A stretch of 64,000 nucleotides of DNA, from the NCBI GenBank assembly GCA_004144345.1, contig SEEL01000008.1, forward strand, positions 62,001-126,000, in the 5' to 3' direction. This DNA is from Hyphomicrobiales bacterium (GTDB lineage Bacteria > Pseudomonadota > Alphaproteobacteria > Rhizobiales > Devosiaceae). The position numbers and the translations under genes were made by a program. Each line of letters opens with the position of its first letter. Position 1 is the stretch's first letter. Under the pieces are notes generated by a model, which had not been told where the DNA came from, did no database searches, and worked only from the letters and a program-made list of their open reading frames with translations. Shown one piece after another: positions 54,184-64,000 of the stretch.

Positions 54184-55355
54184 CAGTCTTCCCGGGGCAG
54201 TTCGACGTTGGCCGTGGCCATCGCGACGACACCTTCGCCGCGGCCGATAAAACCAAGTTTCTCGCTCGTGGTTGCCTTGATCGCGACGCGCGACACGGCG
54301 ATGCCGCAGGCATCGGCGATCACCGCCTTCATGGCCGCCGCATGCGGCAGGATTTTTGGCGCTTCGGCGACGATGGTGATGTCGAGATTGACGATGCGGC
54401 CGCCGCGTTCCCTGACCAGCCCCGCGGCATGCTCGAGGAAGATGCGCGAAGCGGCGCCCTTCCATTGCGGGTCGGACGGCGGGAAGAAGGCGCCGATGTC
54501 GCTCTCGCCCAGGGCACCATAGATCGCGTCGGTCAGCGCATGCAGCGCCGCGTCGGCGTCCGAATGACCCTTGAGCTTGGCGGTATGGGGGATGCTGACG
54601 CCGCCCAGCCAGACGGCATCGCCGGGCTCGAAGGGGTGGACGTCATAGCCGGAGCCGATGCGGGTTTCCATAAAACTGCCTCCCAGCACGCGCTCGGCGC
54701 GCTCGAAATCCTCGGGATGGGTGAGCTTCAAATTGGCCGGCGAGCCCGTCGTCAGCACCACTTCGATACCGGCCCATTCGGCGATCGCGGCGTCGTCGGT
54801 GAACTCATTGGGTTCGCTGGCGGCGCGGCGATGCGCGTCGAGGATGGCAGCGTAGCCAAAGCCCTGCGGCGTCTGCGCGGCGAACAGCTGGCGGCGGTCC
54901 TCAGTGCCGGCGGCAAGCCGGCCATCGGCGGAGCGCTTGATGGTATCGGTCACCGGCAGCACGGGCAGGGCGGCATCGCCCAGCGCGGCAATGACGCCGG
55001 CAATCACGGCATCATCGACCAGCGGCCGGGCCGCGTCCTGGATCAGCACGAGATCGGGGTTCTGGGCCGCCAGCGCCTCGAGCCCGGCGCGCACCGAGCC
55101 CTGGCGGCTTGCCCCGCCACCGACCGGCGGCAGCAGTTTTGGCCCGGCAAGGCCGAGGGAATCGTAGAGCGCCGCATGTGCCGGGTTGATCACCGGCAGC
55201 ACCCAGCTGACATCAGGCCGTCTTGTGAAGGCGTCAATGGTGCGGGCCAGAACGGGCCGCCCGGCCAGCTGACGGTATTGCTTGGGGCCGCCCCCCATGC
55301 GCTCACCGGTTCCGGCGGCGACGACGATGACAGCGATGGATTTTTGTGCAGCCAC
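54183..55355 (-). CDS. ispDF: Bifunctional IspD/IspF: MEP cytidylyltransferase and MECDP synthase
   Basis: Two steps of the MEP isoprenoid pathway. The 390-residue fusion has IspD (about 1-225; VVAAGTGERMGGGPKQYR, LIQDAARPLVDD) and IspF (about 230-390; RIGSGYDVHPFEPGD, GHSDADAALHALTDAI, FFPPSDPQWKG). The fusion is typical of alphaproteobacteria. I use a GTG at 55355, since the frame upstream is low quality; the ribosome-binding site is weak. Divergent from dusB. Confidence 0.95.
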   Translation of the reverse strand: MAAQKSIAVIVVAAGTGERMGGGPKQYRQLAGRPVLARTIDAFTRRPDVSWVLPVINPAHAALYDSLGLAGPKLLPPVGGGASRQGSVRAGLEALAAQNPDLVLIQDAARPLVDDAVIAGVIAALGDAALPVLPVTDTIKRSADGRLAAGTEDRRQLFAAQTPQGFGYAAILDAHRRAASEPNEFTDDAAIAEWAGIEVVLTTGSPANLKLTHPEDFERAERVLGGSFMETRIGSGYDVHPFEPGDAVWLGGVSIPHTAKLKGHSDADAALHALTDAIYGALGESDIGAFFPPSDPQWKGAASRIFLEHAAGLVRERGGRIVNLDITIVAEAPKILPHAAAMKAVIADACGIAVSRVAIKATTSEKLGFIGRGEGVVAMATANVELPRED

Positions 55356-55482
55356 GGGATAGGTCCAGCCAGCGATGCGTTGGTCTAGCGGGGCGTCCCG
55401 CCAAGGACAAGCAGCGCTTTGTCCTGTTGCGCGACGGCCAAAATTGACTATTGTTCGCGCACACTCCCTCGACTGCGTAAAG

Positions 55483-56496
55483 ATGATGCATTCCGTGCCC
55501 GACACTGCCTCCGGCTTAAGCATCGGCGGACAGGCGATACGAAATCGTGCGTTTCTGGCCCCGATGGCGGGGATTACCGACCGGCCCATGCGGATGCTGG
55601 CGGCGCGCTATGGCGCGGGACTCGTGGTTTCCGAGATGATCGCCAGCGCCGCGCTGACCACCGGCCATCAGGACATGGTGCGCAAGCTCAGCCGCTCGCC
55701 CGGCCTGCCGCATATGGTGCAGCTGGCTGGCTGCGAGGCCGAGTGGATGGCGCAGGCGGCCAAGGTCGCCGAGGATGCCGGCGCCGATATCATCGACATC
55801 AATTTCGGCTGCCCGGCCAAGCGCGTCACCAATGGCTATGCGGGTTCGGCGCTGATGCGGGTGCCCGATCTGGCGCAGTCGCTGGTCGAGGCCGTCGCCA
55901 GGGCGACCGCCCTGCCGGTGACGGTCAAGATGCGGCTCGGCTGGGACGATGACAGTCTCAACGCCCCCGATATCGCCCGGCGCGCGGTCGATGCCGGCGC
56001 GCAGATGATCACCGTCCATGGCCGCACGCGGCAGCAATTCTACAAGGGCGAAGCGCGCTGGGAGCAGGTGCGCGCCGTGGTCGAGGCGGTCACCGTGCCG
56101 GTGGTCGTCAATGGCGACATCACCGATGTGGCCAGGGCCCGCGAAGCGCTTGACCTCTCCGGCGCCGCCGCGGTGATGATCGGGCGCGGTGCGCAGGGCC
56201 AGCCCTGGGTTGTGGGGCAGGTGGCGGCAGCGCTCGTGGGTGAAGCGATGCCGGCGACGCCTGAAGGCGCAGAGCTCGTGCCCATCGTCATCGAGCACTA
56301 TGAGGGCGTCCTCTCCGAATATGGCGTCGAGGTCGGCGTGCGCGCCGCCCGCAAGCATCTCGACTGGTATCTCGAAGCGGCCAATCTGCCCCTCTCGAAG
56401 GCCACGCGGAAGCTGATGATCGAGTCGCAAAATCCGTCGGAAGTCATTGCGCTGATTGAAGGAATCTTCGGCGGCGATATGTTGGAGGCAGCATGA
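55483..56496 (+). CDS. dusB: tRNA-dihydrouridine synthase DusB (NifR3-type)
   Basis: Flavoenzyme that reduces uridines in the tRNA D-loop. The 337-residue barrel has [32 protein letters not shown] (catalytic Cys), [24 protein letters not shown] and VVNGDITD. The start at 55483 (MM) is chosen; GTG at 55495 is an alternative. It is the historical nifR3, first gene of nifR3-ntrB-ntrC, and overlaps ntrB by 4 bp. Confidence 0.95.
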   Translation: MMHSVPDTASGLSIGGQAIRNRAFLAPMAGITDRPMRMLAARYGAGLVVSEMIASAALTTGHQDMVRKLSRSPGLPHMVQLAGCEAEWMAQAAKVAEDAGADIIDINFGCPAKRVTNGYAGSALMRVPDLAQSLVEAVARATALPVTVKMRLGWDDDSLNAPDIARRAVDAGAQMITVHGRTRQQFYKGEARWEQVRAVVEAVTVPVVVNGDITDVARAREALDLSGAAAVMIGRGAQGQPWVVGQVAAALVGEAMPATPEGAELVPIVIEHYEGVLSEYGVEVGVRAARKHLDWYLEAANLPLSKATRKLMIESQNPSEVIALIEGIFGGDMLEAA

Positions 56497-57622
56497 GCGA
56501 ATTGGGCGCGCCGGGTCTCTCCACGGCCGTGCTGCAGGCGCTGCCGCAGCCGGTCATCGTCATCGACGAGGCGCGCCAGATCGTCTTCGTGAACTATGCG
56601 GCCGAGACCTTCTTCGGCGCCTCGATCAGCGTCCTGAGCCGGCAGCGCCTCGACGATCTCATCGCCTTCGGCTCGCCCATTGTCGGGCTGGCGCAATCGG
56701 TGGCGGAGCGTCGGGCGCCGATGACGGAGTATCGCGTGCGGGTCGGCTCCGCGCGCTTCGGCGATGCCGCCGACGATCGCATCGTCGATGTGTTCGCGAG
56801 CCCCATTTCCGATGTCGATGCCCGCGTCGCGCTGCTGTTCCAGGAGCGCACCATGGCCGACAAGATCGACCGCCAGATGGTCAGCCGCGGCGCGGCGCGC
56901 TCGGTCACCGGCCTCGCCTCGATGCTGGCGCATGAGATCAAGAACCCGCTGTCGGGTATTCGCGGCGCCGCACAATTGCTGGAGCAGTCGGTCACCGCCG
57001 AGGAACTCCCGCTGGCCCGCCTGGTGCGCGAAGAGGTGGACCGCATCGTCGATCTCATCGACCGCGTCGAAGTGTTCGGCGACGACCGGCCGATCGAGCG
57101 CGAGCCGATCAACATCCACGTCGTGCTCGACCGGGTGAAGCTGCTCGCCAAGAGCGGCGTGGCGCGCAATGTCACCTTCACCGAAGACTATGATCCGTCG
57201 CTGCCGCCGGTCCTCGGCAATCGCGACCAGCTCATTCAGGTGTTCCTGAATTTGGTGAAGAACGCGGCGGAAGCCCTTGAAAGAACACCGAAAGCGGAGA
57301 TCAGGATCACCACGGCGTTCCGGCCGGGCATCCGCATTGCGATGCAGGGCGTGAGCCAGCGCATCTCGCTGCCGCTCGAAATCGTCATTGAGGACAACGG
57401 GCCGGGCATCCAGCCCGATCTGCTGCCGATCCTGTTCGATCCGTTCGTGACGACCAAGCCGAACGGATCTGGCCTGGGACTTGCATTGGTAGCGAAGATC
57501 GTCGGCGATCATGGGGGCGTGATCGACAGCGATAGCCGGCCGGGCCGTACGCGCTTCCGCGTGCTGCTGCCAGTCGCCAAGGGTTTGAAGATGCCTGAAG
57601 AGAACACCGAGGTCGCCGCGCA

Positions 57623-57626
<4 letters not shown>
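56493..57626 (+). CDS. ntrB: Nitrogen regulation sensor kinase NtrB (GlnL)
   Basis: Phosphorylates or dephosphorylates NtrC depending on PII. The 377-residue soluble protein has a PAS domain (about 10-115), the HisKA box [17 protein letters not shown] with His at about 147, and an ATPase domain with [13 protein letters not shown] and [16 protein letters not shown]. It overlaps both dusB and ntrC by 4 bp. No membrane segment, as expected for NtrB. Confidence 0.96.
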
Positions 57627-59071
<1,445 letters not shown>

Positions 59072-59076
59072 GGGCA

Positions 59077-59271
59077 CTACTCCTCGACCCAGGAATCGAA
59101 CGTGCCGTCCTTGGTGAGGCGGGCGATCATCCAGCCATTGCGGCCCTGGCGGACTTCGAAATCATAGCCCGGTTCGATGGCGCGATAGACCTCCGCCGTG
59201 TTGCGGGCCGATTCTTCGGTGGAGCGGACCAGGGTCGAGGCTCCGGGTTCGGAGACGAAAGCGCGTGACAT
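59077..59271 (-). CDS. Small hypothetical protein between ntrC and ntrY
   Basis: A 64-residue soluble protein: SRAFVSEPGASTLVRSTEES, then YDFEVRQGRNGWMIARLTKD and a VEE end. The second half looks like a small beta-hairpin domain. I do not recognise it. It runs against ntrB-ntrC and ntrY and ends 5 bp from the ntrC stop. The reading frame is compact and protein-like, but its reality is not certain. Confidence 0.6.
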   Translation of the reverse strand: MSRAFVSEPGASTLVRSTEESARNTAEVYRAIEPGYDFEVRQGRNGWMIARLTKDGTFDSWVEE

Positions 59272-59428
59272 GGCTGGAGAATGCGCCGTTTCGCCGGAGG
59301 TTCAAGGGGTGGGGGAAATCCGGCCCGTGGCAACGAGTGTCACATTTCGGCAACAATTGTCTTGAAGGGTCGGCCCGATTGGGTCACCCTATCTCCTCTT
59401 TGCGGCTTTCCGGGAAACGGTCTGTGAC

Positions 59429-61780
59429 ATGAGCGACACAGCACTGGCCAATGCCAGTTTCCCCGAAGGGCGGGAGGAGGGCCCACCGCCGCCTTCCGCG
59501 ACCCTGTTCAGCGAGCGCGGCCGCAAGGCCATTCGCGGCGTTGGCCTGACGGTCGTGCTGCTCTCGGTGCTGGTCGCCTCGGGCTCGTTCCTGATCATGA
59601 CCGGGCTCACCAATATCGAGCCCACCCCCGAAATCTGGACCATCATCTGGATCGCCAATGGCGTTCTCGTGCTGCTGGTCATCGCGCTCGTCATCACCGA
59701 GGCGATGCTGCTGATCCAGTCGCGCTTCCTCGGCCAGGCCGGCTCCGGCCTCCAGCTCCGCATGGTCGGCATGTTCGCCGGCGCCGCGGCGCTGCCGGCG
59801 ATCATCGTCGCCGTGGTTGCCACCATCTCGCTCAACCAGGGCCTCGACCAGTGGTTCTCCGAGCGCACCAAGACCATGGTCGAGAGCTCGCGGCTCGTCG
59901 CCCGCTCCTACATGCTCGAGCACGCGCAGGTGCTGCGCGACGACATCATCTGGGTGGCGGGCGAGCTGGAGCAGGCGAGGGGCTCGTTCGAGACCGACCG
60001 CGTGCAGTTCCAGCGCATCCTCACCGCCCTTGCCGTGACCCGCTCGGTGCCCTTCGCGACACTCGTCTCGTCCGACGGCGACACGCTGATGCGGGCGCAG
60101 ATCAATGCCCAGAACGTCTCGCCGCAATTGCCCGACGGCGTCTTTCCGCATGTGACCGAAGGCACGCCGACGCTGATCTCGCCGGGCGATACGCAGCTCG
60201 TGGGCGCCATCGTGAAGCTGCGCGGGTACGACGACACCTATCTGTTCGTCGCCCGGCCGGTGAACCCGGAAGTGCTCGAATTCATGCGGCTCACCGACGA
60301 GAACGTCACCGAATACCGCCAGTACGAGTCCAATAGACTCGTGTTCCAGATCACTTTTACAATCATGTATCTGGGCGTCGCGCTGGTGCTGCTGCTCGCG
60401 GCGCTGTGGATCGGTATCGCCCTTGCCAACCGCTTCGTCGACCCGATCCGTAACCTGATGATTGCCTCCAACCGCGTGTCGGAGGGCGATCTCGACGTGC
60501 AGGTGCCGGTGCAGCCGGGCAGGGGCGACCTCCGCGATCTTTCCAACCGCTTCAACACCATGACGCGGCAGCTCAAGACCCAGCACGTCGCCCTCGTCCA
60601 GGCCAATGAGACCAACGAGAAGCGCCGGCAGTTCACCGAAGCGGTGGTGGAGGGTGTGTCGGCCGGCATCGTCGGCCTCGACGCCTTCGGCGCCATCACC
60701 CTGTTCAATGCCCGCGCCACCGAAATGCTCGGCCATGATGAATTGTCAGTGGTCGGCAAGCAGCTCGGCGAGGTCGTACCGGCGCTCGGCGTGATCGTCG
60801 ATCGCGCCAAATCGAGCCGCCGCGGCCAGATCCGCGACCAGATCGAGATCGGCTCGGGCCCCGATTACCGGACCTACCAGGTGCAGCTGACGCGCGAAGG
60901 CACGATGGCCGAATCCAAGGGCTATGTGATCACGCTCGACGACATCACCGATTTGCTCTCGGCGCAGCGCACCGGCGCCTGGGCCGACGTGGCGCGCCGC
61001 ATCGCCCATGAGATCAAGAACCCGCTGACGCCGATCCAGCTGAGCGCCGAGCGCCTCCGCCGCCGCTACGCCTCCAAGCTCGAGGGCGATTTCGAGGTCT
61101 TCGACAAATCCATCAACACCATCCTCCGCCAAGTCGGCGACATCGGCCGCATGGTGGATGAGTTCTCGTCCTTTGCCCGTATGCCGGAGGCCAAGCCGGC
61201 CCGCGCCGACCTCTCGGATACGGTCCGCAATTCGGTGTTCCTCGAAAGCGTGCGGTTGCCCGATCTGCAGATCCGTATCGACATGCCGGAGCAGCCGATC
61301 GTTGCCTTCTTCGACCAGCGGCTGATCTCGCAGGTGCTCACCAACCTCATCAAGAACGCCACCGAGGCGATCGAGGGGGCGGGGATCGAGGCGATCAAGG
61401 ACCCGGTCATCGTCGTCAATGTGCACGAGGAGGGCGACAAGGCCCGCATCTCGATTTCCGACAATGGCAAGGGCTGGCCCAAGGAAAACCGGCAGCGCCT
61501 GCTCGAGCCCTATATCACCACGCGCGACAAAGGCACCGGGCTGGGGCTTGCCATTGTCGCCAGGATCGTTGAACAACACGGCGGCACGGTCGAGCTGATC
61601 GATGCCGAGCCGGACGAGGCGGGGCGCGTGGGCGCCTGCTTCACCTTCACCCTGCCGCTCAATTCTCCGGACGAGGCGGCGGATACGTCAAACGAGACAA
61701 CCAGTACCGGCGAGGGCCAGGCGGCGCCTTCAGCTGAGGTTCATGGGAATCTGCCAGTGATGGCAGTGGAGAAGACGTAG
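59429..61780 (+). CDS. ntrY: Membrane sensor kinase NtrY
   Basis: Transmembrane histidine kinase partner of NtrX. The 783-residue protein has about four transmembrane helices (for example LTVVLLSVLVASGSFLIM, MVGMFAGAAALPAIIVAVV and TIMYLGVALVLLLAALWIG at about 310-330), a periplasmic region between the third and fourth, a HAMP domain, a PAS domain (about 400-500), HisKA ([20 protein letters not shown]) and an ATPase domain (DNGKGWPKENRQ, GTGLGLAIVARIVEQHGG). Linked to nitrogen and, in Brucella, to oxygen/redox responses. Confidence 0.95.
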   Translation: MSDTALANASFPEGREEGPPPPSATLFSERGRKAIRGVGLTVVLLSVLVASGSFLIMTGLTNIEPTPEIWTIIWIANGVLVLLVIALVITEAMLLIQSRFLGQAGSGLQLRMVGMFAGAAALPAIIVAVVATISLNQGLDQWFSERTKTMVESSRLVARSYMLEHAQVLRDDIIWVAGELEQARGSFETDRVQFQRILTALAVTRSVPFATLVSSDGDTLMRAQINAQNVSPQLPDGVFPHVTEGTPTLISPGDTQLVGAIVKLRGYDDTYLFVARPVNPEVLEFMRLTDENVTEYRQYESNRLVFQITFTIMYLGVALVLLLAALWIGIALANRFVDPIRNLMIASNRVSEGDLDVQVPVQPGRGDLRDLSNRFNTMTRQLKTQHVALVQANETNEKRRQFTEAVVEGVSAGIVGLDAFGAITLFNARATEMLGHDELSVVGKQLGEVVPALGVIVDRAKSSRRGQIRDQIEIGSGPDYRTYQVQLTREGTMAESKGYVITLDDITDLLSAQRTGAWADVARRIAHEIKNPLTPIQLSAERLRRRYASKLEGDFEVFDKSINTILRQVGDIGRMVDEFSSFARMPEAKPARADLSDTVRNSVFLESVRLPDLQIRIDMPEQPIVAFFDQRLISQVLTNLIKNATEAIEGAGIEAIKDPVIVVNVHEEGDKARISISDNGKGWPKENRQRLLEPYITTRDKGTGLGLAIVARIVEQHGGTVELIDAEPDEAGRVGACFTFTLPLNSPDEAADTSNETTSTGEGQAAPSAEVHGNLPVMAVEKT

Positions 61781-61781
61781 T

Positions 61782-63164
61782 ATGGCGCGTGACATTCTGA
61801 TTGTAGACGACGAGGACGATATCCGTGACCTGATCGCGGGCATCCTCGAGGACGAAGGCTATGAGACGCGCCAGGCCCATGACGCCGATTCCGCGCTCAA
61901 CGAAGTGGCGCGGCGGCGGCCGAGCCTGATCTTCCTCGACATCTGGATGCAGGGCTCGCGCCTCGACGGGCTGCAATTGCTCGACGTGCTGCAGACCCAG
62001 CACCCGGAAGTGCCGGTGGTGATGATTTCGGGCCACGGCAATGTCGAAACGGCGGTCTCGGCGATCCGCCGCGGCGCCTACGACTACATCGAAAAGCCGT
62101 TCAAGATCGACCGCCTGCTGCTCATCACGCAGCGCGCCATGGAAGCGACCCGCCTCAAATCCGAAGTCGAGGAACTGCGCGGCCGCGGCACCAACCAGTC
62201 GATCGACATGGTCGGTGTGTCGGGCGCCATGCAGGCAGCGCGCGGCGTCATCGAGAAATCGGCGCCGACCAATTCGCGCGTCTTCATTTCCGGCCCCTCG
62301 GGCTCGGGCAAGGGCCTCGCCGCCCGGCTGATCCATGCCCGCTCGCCCCGCGCCGAAGCCCCCTTCGTCGAGATCAACTGCTCGCTCTATTCGCCCGACG
62401 AAGTGCAGTTCGTGCTGTTCGGCCGCGAAACCCGCGAGAAGACCGGCACGCTCCGCACCGAAGTCGGCGCCCTCGAGCGGGCGCATGGCGGCACGCTCTA
62501 TCTCAGCGAAGTCGCGGCCCTGCCGGCGGCGGCGCAGGGCTCACTGCTCCGCACCCTGGTCGAGAACAAGTTCAACCGCGTCGGCGGCACCGTCGCCGTG
62601 CCGATCGACGTGCGCATCATTTCGGGCAGTTCGCAGAATGTCGCGCAGCTGATCGAGGACCAGGCCTTCCGCTCCGATCTCTACCACCGGCTGTCGATCG
62701 TGCCGCTGCAGTTGACGCCGCTCAAGGAGCGCCGCGAGGACGTGCCGCCGCTGGTCGACATGTTCCTCGACCAGATCGCGCGTATGCACAATCTCAAGAG
62801 CCTCTCGATCGGCACCGACGCCATTGCCGTGCTGCAGGCACAGGACTGGCCGGGCAATGCGCGCCAGCTGCGCAATTCGATCGAGCGGCTGCTGATCCTG
62901 ATCAAGGACGCGCCGCCCGAGAACGGCCTGATCACGGCGCAGCTGCTGCCGTCGGACATCGGCGAAGTGCTGCCCACCGTGGGCGACACCGACGAGTCGG
63001 CGCATCTGATGAGCCTGCCGCTGCGCGAAGCGCGCGAAGTGTTCGAGCGGCAATATCTGATGGCCCAGATCGAACGCTTCGGCGGCAATATCTCCAAGAC
63101 CGCCGAGTTCGTGGGGATGGAGCGCAGTGCGCTGCACCGCAAGATCAAGTCGCTCGGACTCTGA
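61782..63164 (+). CDS. ntrX: Response regulator NtrX with degenerate AAA+ domain
   Basis: Partner of NtrY. The 460-residue protein has a receiver domain (phospho-Asp in FLDIWMQG, about 53), a central AAA+-like domain and a Fis-type HTH (FGGNISKTAEFVGMERSAL). Walker A is GPSGSGKG, but where NtrC has GAFTGA this protein reads GRETREKTGTLRT, and Walker B is GGTLYLSEV with Ser for the usual Asp. It should not activate sigma-54 directly and may act as a repressor or sigma-70 regulator, as suggested for other alphaproteobacterial NtrX. It begins 1 bp after ntrY. Confidence 0.94.
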   Translation: MARDILIVDDEDDIRDLIAGILEDEGYETRQAHDADSALNEVARRRPSLIFLDIWMQGSRLDGLQLLDVLQTQHPEVPVVMISGHGNVETAVSAIRRGAYDYIEKPFKIDRLLLITQRAMEATRLKSEVEELRGRGTNQSIDMVGVSGAMQAARGVIEKSAPTNSRVFISGPSGSGKGLAARLIHARSPRAEAPFVEINCSLYSPDEVQFVLFGRETREKTGTLRTEVGALERAHGGTLYLSEVAALPAAAQGSLLRTLVENKFNRVGGTVAVPIDVRIISGSSQNVAQLIEDQAFRSDLYHRLSIVPLQLTPLKERREDVPPLVDMFLDQIARMHNLKSLSIGTDAIAVLQAQDWPGNARQLRNSIERLLILIKDAPPENGLITAQLLPSDIGEVLPTVGDTDESAHLMSLPLREAREVFERQYLMAQIERFGGNISKTAEFVGMERSALHRKIKSLGL

Positions 63165-63255
63165 ACGTGACTTGATGCAAACGGTTCGCGGGTAGGCAAG
63201 CCCGGGATCGATATGCCATAGTACTGCCGTGGGATGGCGGATCAGGGCAAACAGG

Positions 63256-63309
63256 ACCGGCGAAGCAAACGCTTCACCGGTCGTAATAGTGTCGGCGGTC
63301 TTAACCGCC
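63256..63309 (+). promoter_or_regulatory. Two hairpins in the hfq leader
   Basis: The 167-bp gap between ntrX and hfq holds ACCGGCGAAGC-AAAC-GCTTCACCGGT (63256-63281, one mismatch) and GGCGGT-CTTA-ACCGCC (63294-63309), the latter ending 22 bp before the hfq start. Hfq is often autoregulated at its own leader, so these may be control elements; a ntrX terminator is the alternative, but no T-run follows. Confidence 0.4.
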
Positions 63310-63331
63310 AGCGAATGAAAAGAGGCCAGAA

Positions 63332-63577
63332 ATGCCCGGCGAAAAGGCACAGAATCTTCAAGATGCGTTTCTCAATCATGTGCGTAAGCAGAAAGTCCCG
63401 GTGACAATATTTCTCGTCAACGGCGTAAAGCTGCAGGGCGTCATCACGTGGTTTGACAATTTCTGTCTGCTGCTGCGCCGCGATGCGCAGTCGCAGCTGG
63501 TCTATAAGCACGCGATTTCGACAATCATGCCCGGCGCGCCGATCCAGCTGTTCGATCCCGAGCACGTCGACGACTAG
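63332..63577 (+). CDS. hfq: RNA chaperone Hfq
   Basis: Hexameric RNA chaperone that pairs sRNAs with mRNAs. The 81-residue protein has Sm1 ([28 protein letters not shown]) and Sm2 (YKHAISTI) and a short acidic tail, typical of alphaproteobacteria. The ATG at 63332 has AGAGG 7 bases upstream. In E. coli hfq also precedes hflX; here the order after ntrYX is that of Hyphomicrobiales. Confidence 0.97.
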   Translation: MPGEKAQNLQDAFLNHVRKQKVPVTIFLVNGVKLQGVITWFDNFCLLLRRDAQSQLVYKHAISTIMPGAPIQLFDPEHVDD

Positions 63578-63710
63578 ATCGCCCGCCGTTCTGTCGAGCG
63601 GCGCGTGATCGAGTTCTTTGGTTGGTCGCGCTTGTGAACCGGAATCGTAGAACCGCGTTTGCGATAACGGGGACTCCACTTTTCCGGGCAGCGCTCCTAG
63701 GTATAGCCGC

Positions 63711-64000
63711 ATGACCGATATTTTCGACGATGAGGACCGCCCCGGCGGTCCGCAGCCCTTTGTAGACACCCGTCCGGCGCCGACGCGCGTCGGCCTGATC
63801 GTGCCCGATGTTCGGGGCGCCGTGACCTCGCACAGCATCGAGGCGCGGCAGTCCGAGTTCGAGGGGCTCGCCGAAGCCATCCGGGTCGAGCTGGTGTTCT
63901 CCGAAATCGTCAAGGTACGCGAGGTGAAGCCGGCGACCTTCATCGGCGGCGGCCATCTCGCCGAGATCAAGAAGCAGGTCGAAGAGGGCAAGGTCGAGCT
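63711..64000 (+). CDS. hflX: GTPase HflX (5' part; 3' end cut by window edge)
   Basis: Ribosome-associated GTPase. The frame starting at the ATG 63711 is open to the last base, giving 96 residues of the N-terminal domain: PTRVGLIVPDVRG, LAEAIRVELVFSEIVKVREV and ATFIGGGHLAEIKKQVE, which is the HflX N-terminal pattern. The GTPase domain lies beyond the window. The position after hfq supports the name. Confidence 0.92.
   Translation, partial: MTDIFDDEDRPGGPQPFVDTRPAPTRVGLIVPDVRGAVTSHSIEARQSEFEGLAEAIRVELVFSEIVKVREVKPATFIGGGHLAEIKKQVEEGKVE

Overview
The window is a GC-rich, densely coding piece of an alphaproteobacterial chromosome, most likely from the order Hyphomicrobiales and possibly Devosia or a relative. 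The backbone gene order supports this: ppiD/trp/moaC/moeA/lexA; tpiA-secG-pyrG; eno-ftsB-pdhA-pdhB-pdhC-lpd-lipA-ratA; cinA-ispDF; and dusB-ntrB-ntrC-ntrY-ntrX-hfq-hflX. Further support comes from LexA boxes of the alphaproteobacterial GTTC-N7-GTTC / GAAC-N7-GAAC type, a lipoyl domain on the PDH E1-beta subunit, a fused IspDF and a DUF4169 mini-gene. The genus is inference; no rRNA or tRNA gene was found.

Layout. 1-8.7 kb: the 3' part of aspS, a small gene that looks frameshifted, a redox-type (CSS-like) EAL phosphodiesterase, a MaeB-type malic enzyme followed by two small co-directional genes, and AMP nucleosidase. 8.7-19.3 kb: an accessory stretch of small conserved genes (DUF1801, DUF1993, formyltransferase, molybdopterin oxidoreductase, DUF2076, SleB hydrolase, cold-shock protein, YaiI, YedK) and two convergent MFS transporters, one paired with an ATC-hydrolase-like gene. 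19.35-20.42 kb: about 1 kb of gene-free DNA packed with palindromic repeats. 20.4-31.2 kb: lexA with its SOS promoter, an arsC/arsN2 pair, msrB, moeA-moaC-trpC-trpD-trpG, a low-GC insertion, trpE and ppiD, nearly all on the minus strand. 31.3-43.2 kb: tpiA, secG, pyrG, an accessory block (a frameshifted lipoprotein, an HTH-VOC fusion, oxidative-stress genes), eno and a hotdog-methyltransferase fusion. 43.3-53.2 kb: ftsB and the pyruvate dehydrogenase locus, which also carries a yeast-type cytosine deaminase and two tandem SGNH hydrolases, then lipA and ratA. 53.3-64 kb: cinA, ispDF and the nitrogen/redox regulatory cluster through hfq to a truncated hflX.

How the genes work together. Enolase, PDH E1/E2/E3 and lipoyl synthase link lower glycolysis to acetyl-CoA with their own cofactor supply. 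MaeB supplies pyruvate and NADPH and carries an acetyl-CoA-sensing type domain. MsrA, MsrB, Gpx and the redox-type EAL protein point to exposure to oxidants. NtrBC/NtrYX plus Hfq form the nitrogen and post-transcriptional control block.

No CRISPR array, transposase, prophage or clear defence island was seen. The most unusual items are the deaminase inside the pdh operon, the two fusion proteins, the repeat-rich intergenic kilobase, and the lipoprotein gene whose ribosome-binding site lies in a hairpin and whose signal peptide is broken by a GT duplication.
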